Notes under the pieces: model-generated
Databases searched by the model: none
Told to the model about the DNA's origin: nothing
Seen by the model: only the letters and a program-made list of their open reading frames with translations
Shown here: positions 16,733 to 27,500 of the stretch, one piece after another
How positions within the stretch are numbered: the first letter of the stretch is position 1
How the letters are laid out: each line of letters starts with the position of its first letter
Assembly: GCA_003151825.1 (NCBI GenBank)
Contig: PLYO01000032.1
Coordinates: forward strand, 1 to 64,000
From: Ignavibacteriota bacterium
Lineage (GTDB): Bacteria; Bacteroidota; Ignavibacteria; Palsa-1295
Direction: 5' to 3'
Length of the DNA stretch: 64,000 bases
Program-made: the position numbers and the translations under genes

Positions 16733-18887
16733 TCGTTCGTTCCGGCGGAGTCTCTTCTTCCGCCAACCGGAAATCGACCTGGCGTTTTTCTTCCATCACT
16801 TTTACTAATTGGACGCGAACGGCGTCGCCGATACGGAAGCGGCGTCCCTGGCTTTTGGCTCCAAAGCGGCCGGGGCGCTCGATGAGAGAGTAATGCGCTT
16901 CATCAAACTCATAATACCCGGGAAGTTCCCGAATATGCACCAGTCCCTCCGCGCCGGAATCGAGCGCGACAAAAATTCCGAAGTGCGTCACGCCGGAAAT
17001 AACGCCATCGAATTCCTCGCCGACTTTTTTCTTTAGAATATGAATTTGCGCGAGTTTTATGGATTGCCGCTCCGCATCGGTCGCCTGACGCTCCGAGGCG
17101 CTCGTCTGATCGGCAATCTCGGGAAGTAGCTCGTAGTAATGGTGCTCGCGTTCTCTGTTCATGCCGCCCGGTCGCTGATATTCCGCAAGCATCCGATGGA
17201 CGATGAGATCGGGATAGCGGCGAATGGGCGAAGTAAAATGCGTGTAATGCAAAAACGCGAGACCGAAATGGCCGACATTATGCTCGGCATACACGGCCTT
17301 CGCCATCGAGCGAAGCATAAGCTGGTTGAGCAAATGCTCTTCGGGTTTTCCTTTCAACGATTCGAGGAACTTTTGGATGGTTTTCGGCGTGGGGTTTTCG
17401 GCAGATAATTTGTACCCGAGCGTTTTTGCAAGCTGGGCAAGTTCACGAATTTTGGCGGTATCGGGTTCGGCGTGAATGCGGTAAAGAAATGGACGCTCGC
17501 TGCCGTCCTTCGCTTTGCGTGTGATAAATTCCGCGACGGCGCGGTTGGCTGCAAGCATGAAATCCTCGATCATACGCATCGAGCCAAGCCGTTCCTTGCG
17601 CACCGATTCAACAGGCTCTCCTCCTTCAAATCGGAACCGGAATTCCTCGGACTCGAAATCAATCGAGCCGGTCTCTTTGCGAAGCTCATACATCTTAAGG
17701 CTGAGCGCGCGCATTTGCTTGAGGAGCTTCGCATGTTTGCCGCGCCCGCTCGTTATACGGCTCTCGGCTTCTTCATACGAAAACCGCATCACACTGCGAA
17801 TGACCGTTTTTTTCATCTCCGCTTTTTTTACTTTGCCGTTTTCGGAGTCGATGCGAAGAAAAACGGAATAGGCGAGCTTGTCTTCATCAGGTCGTAGCGA
17901 GCACAGCTCGTTGGAAATTTTTTCCGGCAGCATCGGGATAACTTCGCTCACGAGATAGACGCTCGTGCCGCGTCGGAGTGCTTCTTTGTCAAGCTCGGAA
18001 TCTTCGCGGACGTAATGGCTCACGTCCGCAATGTGAACGCCGAGCGTTACCGTGCCGTCCTCGTTTGGTGTAAGCGAAACAGCATCGTCGAAATCCTTCG
18101 CGTCTTCCGGATCGATCGTGAAGATAGTCTCGCCACGGAGATCGAGGCGCTTCTTGATTTCGGATTCTGGAATGGCATCGGGAAGTTTATCCGTCTCTTT
18201 CAAGACCGCACTTGGGAACTGCTCGGGAAGATTGAATTCCGAAATTATTGCGGCATTCGAAAAACCCTGTTTGGCCACCGCGTCGAGAAGGCTGAGAATA
18301 AATCCCTCGGGCTGGAGATATTCATCGGTCCATTCGTACAGCTCGACCGTGACGCGGTCGCCTTCGCGCGCACCATGCAAATCTTTTCTGGCGATAAAAA
18401 TATCGCGCTTGATTTTACCGCTTTCCGGCCGCACGAAAAATCCTTGCCGGGTGCGCTCGACGGTTCCCACAATGCGATGAGCAGCCTTGCGAAGAATCTC
18501 GGTAATTTCCCCTTGCGGACGCTCGCCTTTTTGTGGCGCGAAGAGATGAACGCGCACGAAATCGCCGTTCATTGCCGAGCCGATGTTTCGTGCGCGGATG
18601 AGAACGGTATCTCCGATATCGAACTCGGCAGAGGGAGTCACCAGACCGTTGCCCGTTGTTTTAACTCGAAGTTCGCCTTCAATTTCCTTCATGGCGACCT
18701 GCGGTAAGCCATATCGGCGCCGCGATCCTCGAACAATTGTTCCTTCGTGTTCGAGCACGTCGAGCGCGCGGCGAAGTTCCTGATACGCGACGCTATCGGA
18801 TTTAATTGCGAGCATTTTGGAGACCTCGTTCGTTTTGAAGAGTTCGCCGGGATGGTCGCGCAGGAGTTGAAGAATGCGATCTCGCAT
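16626..18887 (-). CDS. rnr: Ribonuclease R
   Basis: A 753-residue 3'-5' exoribonuclease that degrades structured RNA and helps tmRNA-linked decay. Domain order: winged-helix start (residues 1-60), cold-shock domains (about 65-220), the RNB catalytic domain with metal-binding IDPEDAKDFDDAVSL (about 255-270), then a C-terminal S1 domain (EFDGVISGVTHFGIFV) and a basic tail. The length is normal. The last 35 or so codons, encoding the basic tail, overlap antisense with the rlmB knot region. Confidence 0.96.
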   Translation of the reverse strand: MRDRILQLLRDHPGELFKTNEVSKMLAIKSDSVAYQELRRALDVLEHEGTIVRGSRRRYGLPQVAMKEIEGELRVKTTGNGLVTPSAEFDIGDTVLIRARNIGSAMNGDFVRVHLFAPQKGERPQGEITEILRKAAHRIVGTVERTRQGFFVRPESGKIKRDIFIARKDLHGAREGDRVTVELYEWTDEYLQPEGFILSLLDAVAKQGFSNAAIISEFNLPEQFPSAVLKETDKLPDAIPESEIKKRLDLRGETIFTIDPEDAKDFDDAVSLTPNEDGTVTLGVHIADVSHYVREDSELDKEALRRGTSVYLVSEVIPMLPEKISNELCSLRPDEDKLAYSVFLRIDSENGKVKKAEMKKTVIRSVMRFSYEEAESRITSGRGKHAKLLKQMRALSLKMYELRKETGSIDFESEEFRFRFEGGEPVESVRKERLGSMRMIEDFMLAANRAVAEFITRKAKDGSERPFLYRIHAEPDTAKIRELAQLAKTLGYKLSAENPTPKTIQKFLESLKGKPEEHLLNQLMLRSMAKAVYAEHNVGHFGLAFLHYTHFTSPIRRYPDLIVHRMLAEYQRPGGMNREREHHYYELLPEIADQTSASERQATDAERQSIKLAQIHILKKKVGEEFDGVISGVTHFGIFVALDSGAEGLVHIRELPGYYEFDEAHYSLIERPGRFGAKSQGRRFRIGDAVRVQLVKVMEEKRQVDFRLAEEETPPERTISAPLDGEKFRRQKLHHERVAGAPRKAQRPPRRSR

Positions 18888-18895
18888 TTCGATAA

Positions 18896-18985
18896 AGTAA
18901 GAAGTAAGAGGTAAGAGGTAAGAGGTAGGAGTTTGTTATTACTGAACCTTAATTCTTCATTCTTAATTCTTCATTCCTAATTGAA
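18896..18985. repeat. Interspersed simple repeats (AAGTAAGAGGT and TTAATTCTTCA types)
   Basis: 18896-18931 is a run of AAGTAAGAGGTAAGAGG-type units upstream of rnr. 18951-18985 is a run of TTAATTCTTCATTC units reaching into the recG start. Similar units occur at 23.2-23.4 and 34.7 kb. Confidence 0.85.
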
Positions 18986-21239
18986 TTCACTCCGCCATCT
19001 CAAAGGTCTTACTCCGAAAAAAGCGGAGGCGCTTGCTAACGCCGGTTTTGAAACGCTGGAAGACATCGTTTTCCACGTTCCCGGCCGCTATTTGGATGCG
19101 CGCCAGCTTGTCCCGCTTGCCGATCTACGCAAACATTTGCGGCAGCCGGTGAGTGTGCGCGGTAAAGTCATCTCCGCACGGCTTATTCCGGGTTATCGCC
19201 GTGCTCGCGCCGAAATCGCGTTGCAAGACGAATCCGGCGGAGCACTGCAACTCGTTTTTTTCGATTTTCCGGATTGGCGCGCCAAGCAATTCAAAAAAGA
19301 CGAGGAATATCTTGCCGCGGGCTACGCCGGCGAGTTTCGCGGCGTGGTGCAAATCGTGCAGCCGCCGTTTATCGAACGCCTCGAAAAGCCGGAGGAATTC
19401 GTGCGCGGCCAAATGCTGCCGCTCTATTATCTCTCGCCGGCACTTCGTAAAGCCGGTATTCGCGACAAGCAATTCCGCGAGTGGGTTGACGCCTCCATCG
19501 AAGAGGCCGGCCATCTTGGAATCCTGGTCGAAAATTTGCCGCAGGAACTTTTGGATCGCGAGCATCTCATGCCGCGCGCCGAAGCCATTCACGAAGCGCA
19601 CCATCCGAACAGTCCGGAGCGGGTCGAACGAGCACGGCGACGGTTGAAATACGAGGAAGTATTTTTTATGCAGCTTCGGTTGGCCCTGGAACGGCAGCGG
19701 GTGCGGCAGACTGTAAAAAACGTCGTGAAGTATGACGTTTCACGATTGCTTGCCGCTCTTCAAGGAAAAACACTTTCCGACCCCGGCGTTGCCGAAGGCG
19801 TACTGGCCTCGCTGCCATATAAGCTGACGAACGACCAAATAAAATCACTGCGCGAAATTTTGCACGATATGTCGAAGGAGGGTGGCAGAACCTATCCCAT
19901 GAACCGGCTGCTGCAAGGCGATGTCGGTAGCGGTAAGACAATCGTCGCGCTGCTGGCGATGCTTGTGGCAATTGAAAATGGCTATCAATGCGCGTTCATG
20001 GCGCCCACGGAAGTGCTCGCCGCGCAGCATTTCGATACGCTCTCGCGCATTTTGAAGGATACCATCGTACATACCACGCTGCTCATCGGCGGACAAGGCA
20101 AGCGGGAACGAAAAAATGTTTTAGAAGCGATTGCCTCGGGCGAGACGCACATCGTGGTGGGAACTCATGCTCTCATACAAAAATCGGTGGCGTTTCACCG
20201 TTTGGGTTTTGTAGTGACCGACGAGCAGCACCGCTTTGGCGTTGCGCAGCGCAAAGCAATTGTCGATAAAGCTGCGACGACCGCAAATCTCGATGAGTTC
20301 GAGCGGGAGCTTTTTCGCATTCAGATTCATTCGCCCACGCCCGTAACCCCGGACGTTCTCCTCATGACCGCGACGCCGATCCCGCGCACGCTCGCGCTCA
20401 CGCTGTATGGCGATATGGAAGTGAGCACCATCCGCGAACTGCCTGCCGGACGACGGCCCATCAAGACCATGCTCTTTTTCGAGCACGACCATCCGCAAAT
20501 TTACAAGGCTGCTCTGCGGAGGATCGAGCAGAAAGGCGAGCAGATATTTATCGTTTACCCGTTACGCGAAAAATCGCAGAAAGTCGATTCCGAGGCTGCG
20601 GAAAAGGCATTCGAGCAACTAAAGGCCGGTGCATTGAAACAGGTTCGCGTCGGACTTGTGCATGGAAAAATGCCGTCGAGCGAAAAGCAGGATGCGATGC
20701 GACGCTTTCGGGAAAAAGAGTTCGATGTGCTCATTGCAACGACGGTCATTGAAGTCGGAGTAGATGTTCCGAACGCGACCGTGATGATTATCGAGCACGC
20801 GGAGCGTTTCGGACTCGCGCAGTTGCACCAGCTTCGTGGACGCGTCGGACGCGGCAGCGCGGACTCGGCCTGCGTACTCGTCGCCAGCGAAAAATTAGAT
20901 TCCAGCGAAGGGATGTTGACGAGCGATGAGATCGAACAATCCTCGCTCGCGCTCGAACGCTTGCATACGCTCGTCGCCACTTCCGATGGCTTCGAAATTG
21001 CGAAAGCGGACATGCAATTTCGAGGTACCGGCGAAATTTTAGGCCAAAAACAATCGGGCCGCGTCATGCTCAAAATTGCGAACCTGACAACGGACACGGA
21101 CATTGTCGAGCAAACCTTCCGTGACGCCGAACATGTCATTGCCGCCGATCCGCAGCTCCGCACACCGGCTAACCACGCAACGCGCGAAGAATTTCTGCGG
21201 CTCTTTCGGGATGAGGAATCGTTTCTCCATGTCGGCTGA
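18981..21239 (+). CDS. recG: ATP-dependent DNA helicase RecG
   Basis: A 752-residue helicase that reverses stalled forks and migrates Holliday junctions. It has an N-terminal HhH and wedge/OB domain (about 1-180), Walker A GDVGSGKT (313-320), DEQH box (about 413), TATPIPRTLALT, and motif VI QLRGRVGRG. The start is TTG at 18981; an in-frame TAA directly precedes it, so no upstream start is possible. That TTG lies in the simple repeat AATTGAATT, which suggests the 5' end was reshaped by the repeat. It is divergent from rnr across a 93-bp region made mostly of repeats. Confidence 0.95.
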   Translation: MNSLRHLKGLTPKKAEALANAGFETLEDIVFHVPGRYLDARQLVPLADLRKHLRQPVSVRGKVISARLIPGYRRARAEIALQDESGGALQLVFFDFPDWRAKQFKKDEEYLAAGYAGEFRGVVQIVQPPFIERLEKPEEFVRGQMLPLYYLSPALRKAGIRDKQFREWVDASIEEAGHLGILVENLPQELLDREHLMPRAEAIHEAHHPNSPERVERARRRLKYEEVFFMQLRLALERQRVRQTVKNVVKYDVSRLLAALQGKTLSDPGVAEGVLASLPYKLTNDQIKSLREILHDMSKEGGRTYPMNRLLQGDVGSGKTIVALLAMLVAIENGYQCAFMAPTEVLAAQHFDTLSRILKDTIVHTTLLIGGQGKRERKNVLEAIASGETHIVVGTHALIQKSVAFHRLGFVVTDEQHRFGVAQRKAIVDKAATTANLDEFERELFRIQIHSPTPVTPDVLLMTATPIPRTLALTLYGDMEVSTIRELPAGRRPIKTMLFFEHDHPQIYKAALRRIEQKGEQIFIVYPLREKSQKVDSEAAEKAFEQLKAGALKQVRVGLVHGKMPSSEKQDAMRRFREKEFDVLIATTVIEVGVDVPNATVMIIEHAERFGLAQLHQLRGRVGRGSADSACVLVASEKLDSSEGMLTSDEIEQSSLALERLHTLVATSDGFEIAKADMQFRGTGEILGQKQSGRVMLKIANLTTDTDIVEQTFRDAEHVIAADPQLRTPANHATREEFLRLFRDEESFLHVG

Positions 21240-21377
21240 TCTAAGGAACAGCTTTGTACCTTGCGGTGTAATAGAGAATCGTCCGTTCAAGCTTGACAAC
21301 TTACTCTCTGTGATGCTTCGTGGCCCGAAGTGTTCTTGGGTTCATGCCATTCGCGTGACTCGCCGAAAAATAACGTA

Positions 21378-22361
21378 ATGACCTTAGCGCGCTCCTTTGC
21401 ACTTGCGTCGCTCGCACTGCTTGCGGCGCTGCTGGTGCTCGTTTCGTCCCAGCATCGAGCGCGGCTCATCGCCGGTGCATTTCAGCCGGTCGATTCCCTC
21501 GCGCGGCTCGGTCCGGACGATACCATGCGTTTTATGTTCGCGCGCCGTGATGCCGTCGGGCCAGAATTTCAGTATGTCATAGCCGAGGTTGCATCGTTCG
21601 AGAAATCCCATCCGATCGTCGCGGGCGACGCGCTTCCCGCGCTCGATCAGCCGGATACGTGTCTCCTGCTGCTCGAAGAAGGAAAAAAAATACATTGTTA
21701 CAATGCCGACATTGGAGTATGCTCGATGCTTGCCAAGCAACATGTTTTAGCACGGCTATGGGATATTACCGGCCCGTCGAAGCTTGGAGGAGATGGGCAT
21801 AATTTGATCGAAGTATTCGATGCGCCGTCGAACGCCTGGAAAGCGCTCGATCCCTATTACCATTGTTATTTTACGCTCGCATCCATGGATAGCGTGCCGA
21901 TCGGCGTACCGGCGCTTCGGCTGGCACTTCTGGAAACTCCATCGGAAGTTCGCCTAATGCGATACGTTCGCGTGGCGGACGATCGGGCCGATTCCGATAT
22001 TCTCGCGGAGCTGCGCTTTCTCGTTCCTGGCGCGATGTTGCATGCGAATAACGATTTCCGCTGGCGCTATGCGAATCGTTACGGCTGGCTCATGCCAATC
22101 GCACCGCTCATCGACAAGCTTCCGCTGCGCGCCACGCGCGGCGTTCGAACGCTGATGCTCGGCTCGCGCGATCTTCGCTATATTATTGAAGACAGCCACA
22201 GCCCGCATTACTCCTTCGTGCGAATGAAGTGGTTTTTTTGGTCGCTCGTATGTTTATTCGGAATGTTTTGCTCGCTTGCTATTATTACGGCATTGTTTGC
22301 AAGAAAAAAAACGAACCGTGGCTCACACAGACGTAAGAGTTCTCAATCAAAGCTTTCTTAG
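21378..22361 (+). CDS. Membrane-anchored transglutaminase-like protein
   Basis: A 327-residue protein starting at ATG 21378. Hydrophobic segments at about 4-23 and 285-310 flank a periplasmic domain. A Cys-His-Asp set, C115 (GVCSMLA), H141 (GHNLIEV) and D158 (ALDPYY), is spaced as in the transglutaminase-like superfamily. This suggests a cysteine-protease or crosslinking fold; the substrate is unknown. The stop overlaps the convergent DUF5683-like gene by 4 bp. Confidence 0.7.
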   Translation: MTLARSFALASLALLAALLVLVSSQHRARLIAGAFQPVDSLARLGPDDTMRFMFARRDAVGPEFQYVIAEVASFEKSHPIVAGDALPALDQPDTCLLLLEEGKKIHCYNADIGVCSMLAKQHVLARLWDITGPSKLGGDGHNLIEVFDAPSNAWKALDPYYHCYFTLASMDSVPIGVPALRLALLETPSEVRLMRYVRVADDRADSDILAELRFLVPGAMLHANNDFRWRYANRYGWLMPIAPLIDKLPLRATRGVRTLMLGSRDLRYIIEDSHSPHYSFVRMKWFFWSLVCLFGMFCSLAIITALFARKKTNRGSHRRKSSQSKLS

Positions 22362-23326
22362 AATCGGTATTCGATTTTTGCCGTGGGAATGTAGGCCATC
22401 GTGCCATCGGGGAGCGGGTATTGCATCATATCTCCGTGCAGTCTCAGTGGCGAATTGTGGTCTCTTGCCAGGAGCGCCGCGTCGATGGCGGAGAGGACAT
22501 GATTGAGGATGATGCCATACAAAAAGATGTTAGCGACATCGGCTTGAACGTTAGCATCTGCACGCATCAAGGATGCTAAGTTAAAATTTGCCAAATTATC
22601 CCAGCCGCGAAGATATTGATCAGGATATTTAGAGATCATCTCATAATACTGCTGATTATCAACGCTTGGATTGAAGAGCAGGTGAGTGAAGTCGTCACCA
22701 TTCGGATCAAAGGCATAGACGCTATCGAGTTTCGCTTCCGCGCGATTGATCGATGCGATGTTATTGCCCATCGCATAACAGTTGCATGACGAATCGGAAA
22801 TGTGGTTGGCGCTAAGCACTGCATTCAAACTATCGCCATACCTGTAGGTACTCCAGTGCTTGTCGCTAAAAGAATAAAATGCTGGAATGGAATCGTTAAA
22901 ACGTTGATTCCAGTGAATATACTCGACCCACAGGCCGGCTTCGAGACCGGTGAAGATAAATCCACGCCAAATATCATCGCCTACGTAATACTCTCCAAGT
23001 CCTGGAAGAACGGCCGATAGGGCGGCGGCAAGGAACACACTTTTATGTCCGGGTTCGGTCGATGTTTTGGCCGAAGCGAGGCCCATCGGAACCGTATCGC
23101 GCGTGGCGGCGCGAATATTAGTGAGCGCATAGCTCGCAACAAGCGGATTGAACGCAGGATGACGAGCAGACTCGCCTATGGGAGCCAGGAATTGCGCGGA
23201 GGCCGATGAAGAAAGTAAGAAGTAAGAAGTAAGAATTAAGAGGTAAGAAGTAAGAGGTAAGAAGTAAGAGGTAAGGAAAGGGCGAATAGTCGCCTTAGCC
23301 TTACCGATTTTAATTTCATGCTTCAT
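22358..23326 (-). CDS. DUF5683-like membrane protein with repeat-derived signal peptide
   Basis: A 322-residue protein downstream of porU and porV. The central LSAVLPGLGEYYVGD and following hydrophobic segment resemble DUF5683/TM2-like proteins common in Bacteroidota. The signal peptide core (residues about 17-42, LTSYFLPLTSYLLILTSYFL) is a direct translation of the TAAGAAGTAAGAGG simple repeat and ends at SASAQ. The function is unknown; the neighbours suggest an envelope role. It probably belongs to the porU-porV transcription unit. Confidence 0.75.
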   Translation of the reverse strand: MKHEIKIGKAKATIRPFLTSYFLPLTSYLLILTSYFLLSSSASAQFLAPIGESARHPAFNPLVASYALTNIRAATRDTVPMGLASAKTSTEPGHKSVFLAAALSAVLPGLGEYYVGDDIWRGFIFTGLEAGLWVEYIHWNQRFNDSIPAFYSFSDKHWSTYRYGDSLNAVLSANHISDSSCNCYAMGNNIASINRAEAKLDSVYAFDPNGDDFTHLLFNPSVDNQQYYEMISKYPDQYLRGWDNLANFNLASLMRADANVQADVANIFLYGIILNHVLSAIDAALLARDHNSPLRLHGDMMQYPLPDGTMAYIPTAKIEYRF

Positions 23327-23375
23327 ACTTGATATTTCATACTTCTTATCTCTTACTTCTTACCTCTTACTTCAC
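23213..23375. repeat. AAGTAAGAGGT simple repeat in inverted orientation
   Basis: 23213-23275 is a run of AAGTAAGAGGTAAG units inside the DUF5683-like gene. 23339-23375 is the opposite-strand form (CTTACCTCTTACTTC) between it and porV. The two could pair in the transcript. Confidence 0.88.
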
Positions 23376-23384
23376 CCCTGCCCG

Positions 23385-24503
23385 CTACCATTTTATGCCG
23401 ATTGTAAGTCTGAGGGTATTGGCCAGCGGATTGTCCTGAGCGAACGTATCGATATAACTGAAATCGAATGCATACGCATCGTAGCGCAAGCCGGCGCCAA
23501 ACGTCAGGTATTTTCTGCCGCCGACATGCGAACCCTCCGCGTAATAGCCCATGCGGAGCGCGAGCAGTTGATCGTACCAATACTCCACTCCGGTGGACCA
23601 CATGAACGAATGCATCGTGCTATCGTCCCACGACGTGATGAACGATTTCGGCAGAGGGTCAGCGGTGATGGCGCCCGCATCCTCATGGACGAGCATCTTG
23701 CCCAGATCGGAGGCCAGCGTGATTTCATTGTATTCATCGCTATAAAGCTTATACGATGCGCCGACGCGGAGTTCGGTCGGGAGCGGATCCGCCTGGAGCG
23801 CATCGACGTACTTGATCTTCGGTCCGACATCGGCCAAAATAAAGCCAACCTGGAGCGCATTTGCGATACCGTCGATGTAAGTGGAATCGGGTTTCCAGAG
23901 CGCGCTCAGATCGAACGAGACCGACTCACCGACGCCATTCGATTGCTCGTTAGCCACATGGAGTGTCGAGAGCGTGGATTGGATATAGCGTAAGCTGCCG
24001 CCAAAACCCCAATCATCCGCAAGTTTCGTCGCGTAGGCCAGGGTCACGGCATATTCAAATGAATTGAAGGTGGCAAGCGCAGTTGGCGAATTTTCGGTCG
24101 TGTAAATAAATGTGCCGAGATTCAGGAAGATAATGCTTGCCCCGATCGTCCCGCCAAACTTATCGTTGTCATTCCACTTGAAGTTCAGATTTTCATAAAA
24201 GAGATCGCTTTGGTTGAATTGCGGGAGCCATTGCGAATGCGTGAACGCTACTGCCGTGCCAGTTTGAAAGGCGAGGCCCGCTGGATTATAATAAATGGCG
24301 CCGACATCATCCGGAATACTCGTGCCGACATCCCCCATGCCACTCGATCGGGCGTCCGGCGCGATCAACATAAACGGCACCGCCGTGGAAACGATGGCGG
24401 AAGAGGTCTGCTGCGCGCGCGCGCTCCCTGGAAGGGCAAGGAATAACGTCGCGAGCGCGAGCGCACAATTCCGGAAAAATGTTCCTTGTTTTGAGAGTTT
24501 CAT
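23385..24503 (-). CDS. porV: T9SS outer-membrane protein PorV
   Basis: A 372-residue outer-membrane protein of the T9SS attachment complex. PorV collects folded cargo from the translocon and presents sorting domains to PorU. The signal peptide starts at M(24503) MKLSKQG and ends at ARAQQ. The N-terminal motif MLIAPDARSSGMGDVGTS, then IYYNPAG, is the hallmark of the PorV/UPF0164 family. The terminal strand LRLTIGIKW is OMP-like. I chose ATG 24503 because upstream in-frame codons are basic and non-signal. It is 83 bp downstream of porU. Confidence 0.92.
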   Translation of the reverse strand: MKLSKQGTFFRNCALALATLFLALPGSARAQQTSSAIVSTAVPFMLIAPDARSSGMGDVGTSIPDDVGAIYYNPAGLAFQTGTAVAFTHSQWLPQFNQSDLFYENLNFKWNDNDKFGGTIGASIIFLNLGTFIYTTENSPTALATFNSFEYAVTLAYATKLADDWGFGGSLRYIQSTLSTLHVANEQSNGVGESVSFDLSALWKPDSTYIDGIANALQVGFILADVGPKIKYVDALQADPLPTELRVGASYKLYSDEYNEITLASDLGKMLVHEDAGAITADPLPKSFITSWDDSTMHSFMWSTGVEYWYDQLLALRMGYYAEGSHVGGRKYLTFGAGLRYDAYAFDFSYIDTFAQDNPLANTLRLTIGIKW

Positions 24504-24586
24504 TCGTTGTATCGTCCTTCTGTTTGGTTGAATCGTCCTTCTGGTCATTGGTTTCCGCCTACTTCTCCTATTAAATTTGGTTTCTT

Positions 24587-27500
24587 TTAACGCAATACCA
24601 CGCATTTACCCGTGGCGAACGAAGATGTTCCATCGCCCACGTCCTGCGCGTTGACAACGAACATGTATGCGCCATTGGCGACATTCGTCTCGCTCGCATC
24701 CCGGCCATCCCACGGAATTTCGATCACGCTTTCACTTGAGGAGGCCGTGAGCGTGCGCACGAGACGGCCATCGGTGTCATAAATTGAAAGTGTTACATTG
24801 ACAAGGCTGCCCGCCTGCCCTGGCTGCACAAAGCTGAAGGTCGTGTGGTCTTGCAATGGGTCCGGCACAACCGAGATATTGTATAATTCGTAGGGTAGAT
24901 CGTTCTTCGCGACAAAATCGACGCTGGCAAAGGATGCGTAATCGTAAGTATTGAATGCCCGGACGTGCAGTGTATGATGTCCGGCAGGAAGCTCGATGGG
25001 CTGCTGGCTCGTTCCCGAAGTAAAATCATTCTCTTTGGAGACGTAGCTGCCGGAGAGATCGATTGCCGAGCCCTCGGCGTCATCGACCCATGCCGTAAAA
25101 CTGTGGCCGATGCTGGCCGTCGAAGTGTTAAGACCATACAGATCGGTCACATCGACGATGATCGTCGAATGCATCGAGACGTCATCGCCGCTTTGGAAAG
25201 AGCGGCTGCCGAGCCATACGTTGAGCGCAGGGCCGCTCGTATCCTGGACGGCCTCCTGTGCGGAATCCGGGCTGATAAGCCGAATGCCTGCGTTATCGCC
25301 GAGCGCGGTGCGTCCCTCCGCGCCCGAATACGCATAACCCGAAAGGGTGGCGAATCCGGAATCGAGCTTTGCATCACGAGGAATAATAAAACTAACGGTG
25401 AATTGCCCATTGGTAACCGTTGCCGTGCCGCTGTAGAGAATTGGTCCTTCGATCAAATAGTGATCAACCCATTGAGACGTATCGGGCAGGAAGGTGGAAG
25501 TTGCAATTACCTGCGTTGGGGTGTCGAAGAGTGTAACAGTAACAGTACCGTTGAAGGAATTATCTATTGCGGAACCCTGCGAACTGTCACTGCGGATGCT
25601 GCCCGCAATCCGCACCTTAGAGAGCGCTGGCACTCGGAGCGTATCGCTTGCGAGCGAACTGCCGTTGATCGAATCGAACGTTACATAAAGCTTTGGAAGA
25701 AGAAGCCGTTGCGCGGGATCGCCAAGAAGATAAAAATCTACAAAGTCGCCGCCATCGGATTTGCCGGCGACGAGCGCCTCGCCCACCGTCGAAGTCCCGT
25801 GGCCCGAGTCCTGCTGGAACAGCGTTTGATAAAACCCCTGGACAAGCGGCTCGCCGCTGGTGACCGAGCGGGAGGTTCCGAGCAGCCCGATCGCGCCGCC
25901 GTCCGGCTTCATCAGGAAGAGCTCCCCGCCGGAGAACACCGAGAAATCATCGTAGCGGCTAAAATCGCACGTCGCGGTGGTTACGTACGCAAGCCGGTCG
26001 AAATTGGTAAGTTGGTCGATCGACGAAGGAACGTTTAAAACAGATTCGTGAGTCCATACTTCCGGGTTTCCATGACCGACAAACGAGAAAAGTACCGTCC
26101 CTGAATTGAACGCATTCATAATCGCCGTATTAACTTCGGGCTTCAACCGCTGACCATTCGAAGCATAAACCGTCGGATAACTGACCTCATAAACCTTATG
26201 TACGAGCACACGATCCTGTAAGTGGGTTATTTCGTTCTGGGTATCTGCAAAGTGATTGAGCTGATCGATCGGGGGCGAGAATTCCGGGTCATTGTGGTCA
26301 TCGGCAAGGAACGTCCCGAGCGAGCGCCATGTGCCCGAGTCGCTGCCATGCTCGTATTCCTGGACTTTTGCTACGTAGGCTTTGGCATCGGCCTCGTTGC
26401 GGGCCGAGATGCGGCCGACGGCAAGGTCATACTGTTGTGCCGGCTCGCTGTCAGAAAGGTGAACGAAGAATGCGTCGTCCGGATATGGGTCGCCGATACC
26501 TGTACGAAAACCGCCGGGGTAGGTCATAGGCTCGTACTCCCAGGGTGGAAGATAGTCCGGCGCGGATGTTTGGCGGTTTTGATAATCGCAGTGACCGCCT
26601 CCGAGCAGTGTAAGATAAAGTGGCCGTGTCTGTGCATGGCGCTGTGTATAGGCCATAAAATCGCGCAATGCGACGATGTCGCTGTTGCCATACCCAAATT
26701 CCTGATAAATTTGTTCGATGGTTACGACTGCCGCAGACATGGCTTCGGTCGCTTGGCCGCCTTCTTCGCGGAGTGCCGCGAGTTTATTCGCTTCCGTGAG
26801 GAATGCTTGCGGAGCGACGATAATCTCGTCCGCGCCGGTTTGGCAGATCGAGGTACGGAGCGATGGCGCAGCCAATGAAGCGATAGCCGGCGAAAGCACC
26901 GATTGAGCGGAGAACGCGATGAACCGGCGCATTGCATGAGGCTGGCCTTGCAGAAGAGCGGTTATAATGTCACTACTTGCGCTTGCGACGATATGCGGAG
27001 CAAGCGAATTCGTCACGTCCCAAAGCTCGCCGCCGCTGGCGCCGGTGAACTGATACTCGAACGCGATGCCCGTATCGATCAACATGAACGGAATGGACTG
27101 CGCACCGATAGCCGTGTTCCGGCGATACGCTAACTCGATAAAATCGAGCCAGGCATTCGCGGTCACGCTGGAGCTGGTAAAGGTTAGCGAAACGTTGAGC
27201 GGCGCCTGGATACCACGATCGAGGACGAGCGTGGAGTCCCAATCGCGGGAGGGAGAACCGCCGACACGACAGGGAAGCGTACCGACGGGCTGGTTATTTA
27301 TCTGAACCATAACAAAACCGGAATCGGCGGTGTCGATCTGACCGTCGTGGGCAACGCGAATAATGGACGAATCGCCGGTATAGCCCGGAGCGTCAACGCT
27401 GACCTGAAGAGGTTGACCCTGAATGATTGCCTGATCGAGCATTTCACGGCCAATGTTGCTACCGGTGACGCCAATCTCCAGCGTCCTATCCACTTCGCGG

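Noticed and set aside
24965..26038. 357-codon open frame on the plus strand
   Set aside because: Lies antisense within porU, whose catalytic motifs confirm the other strand.
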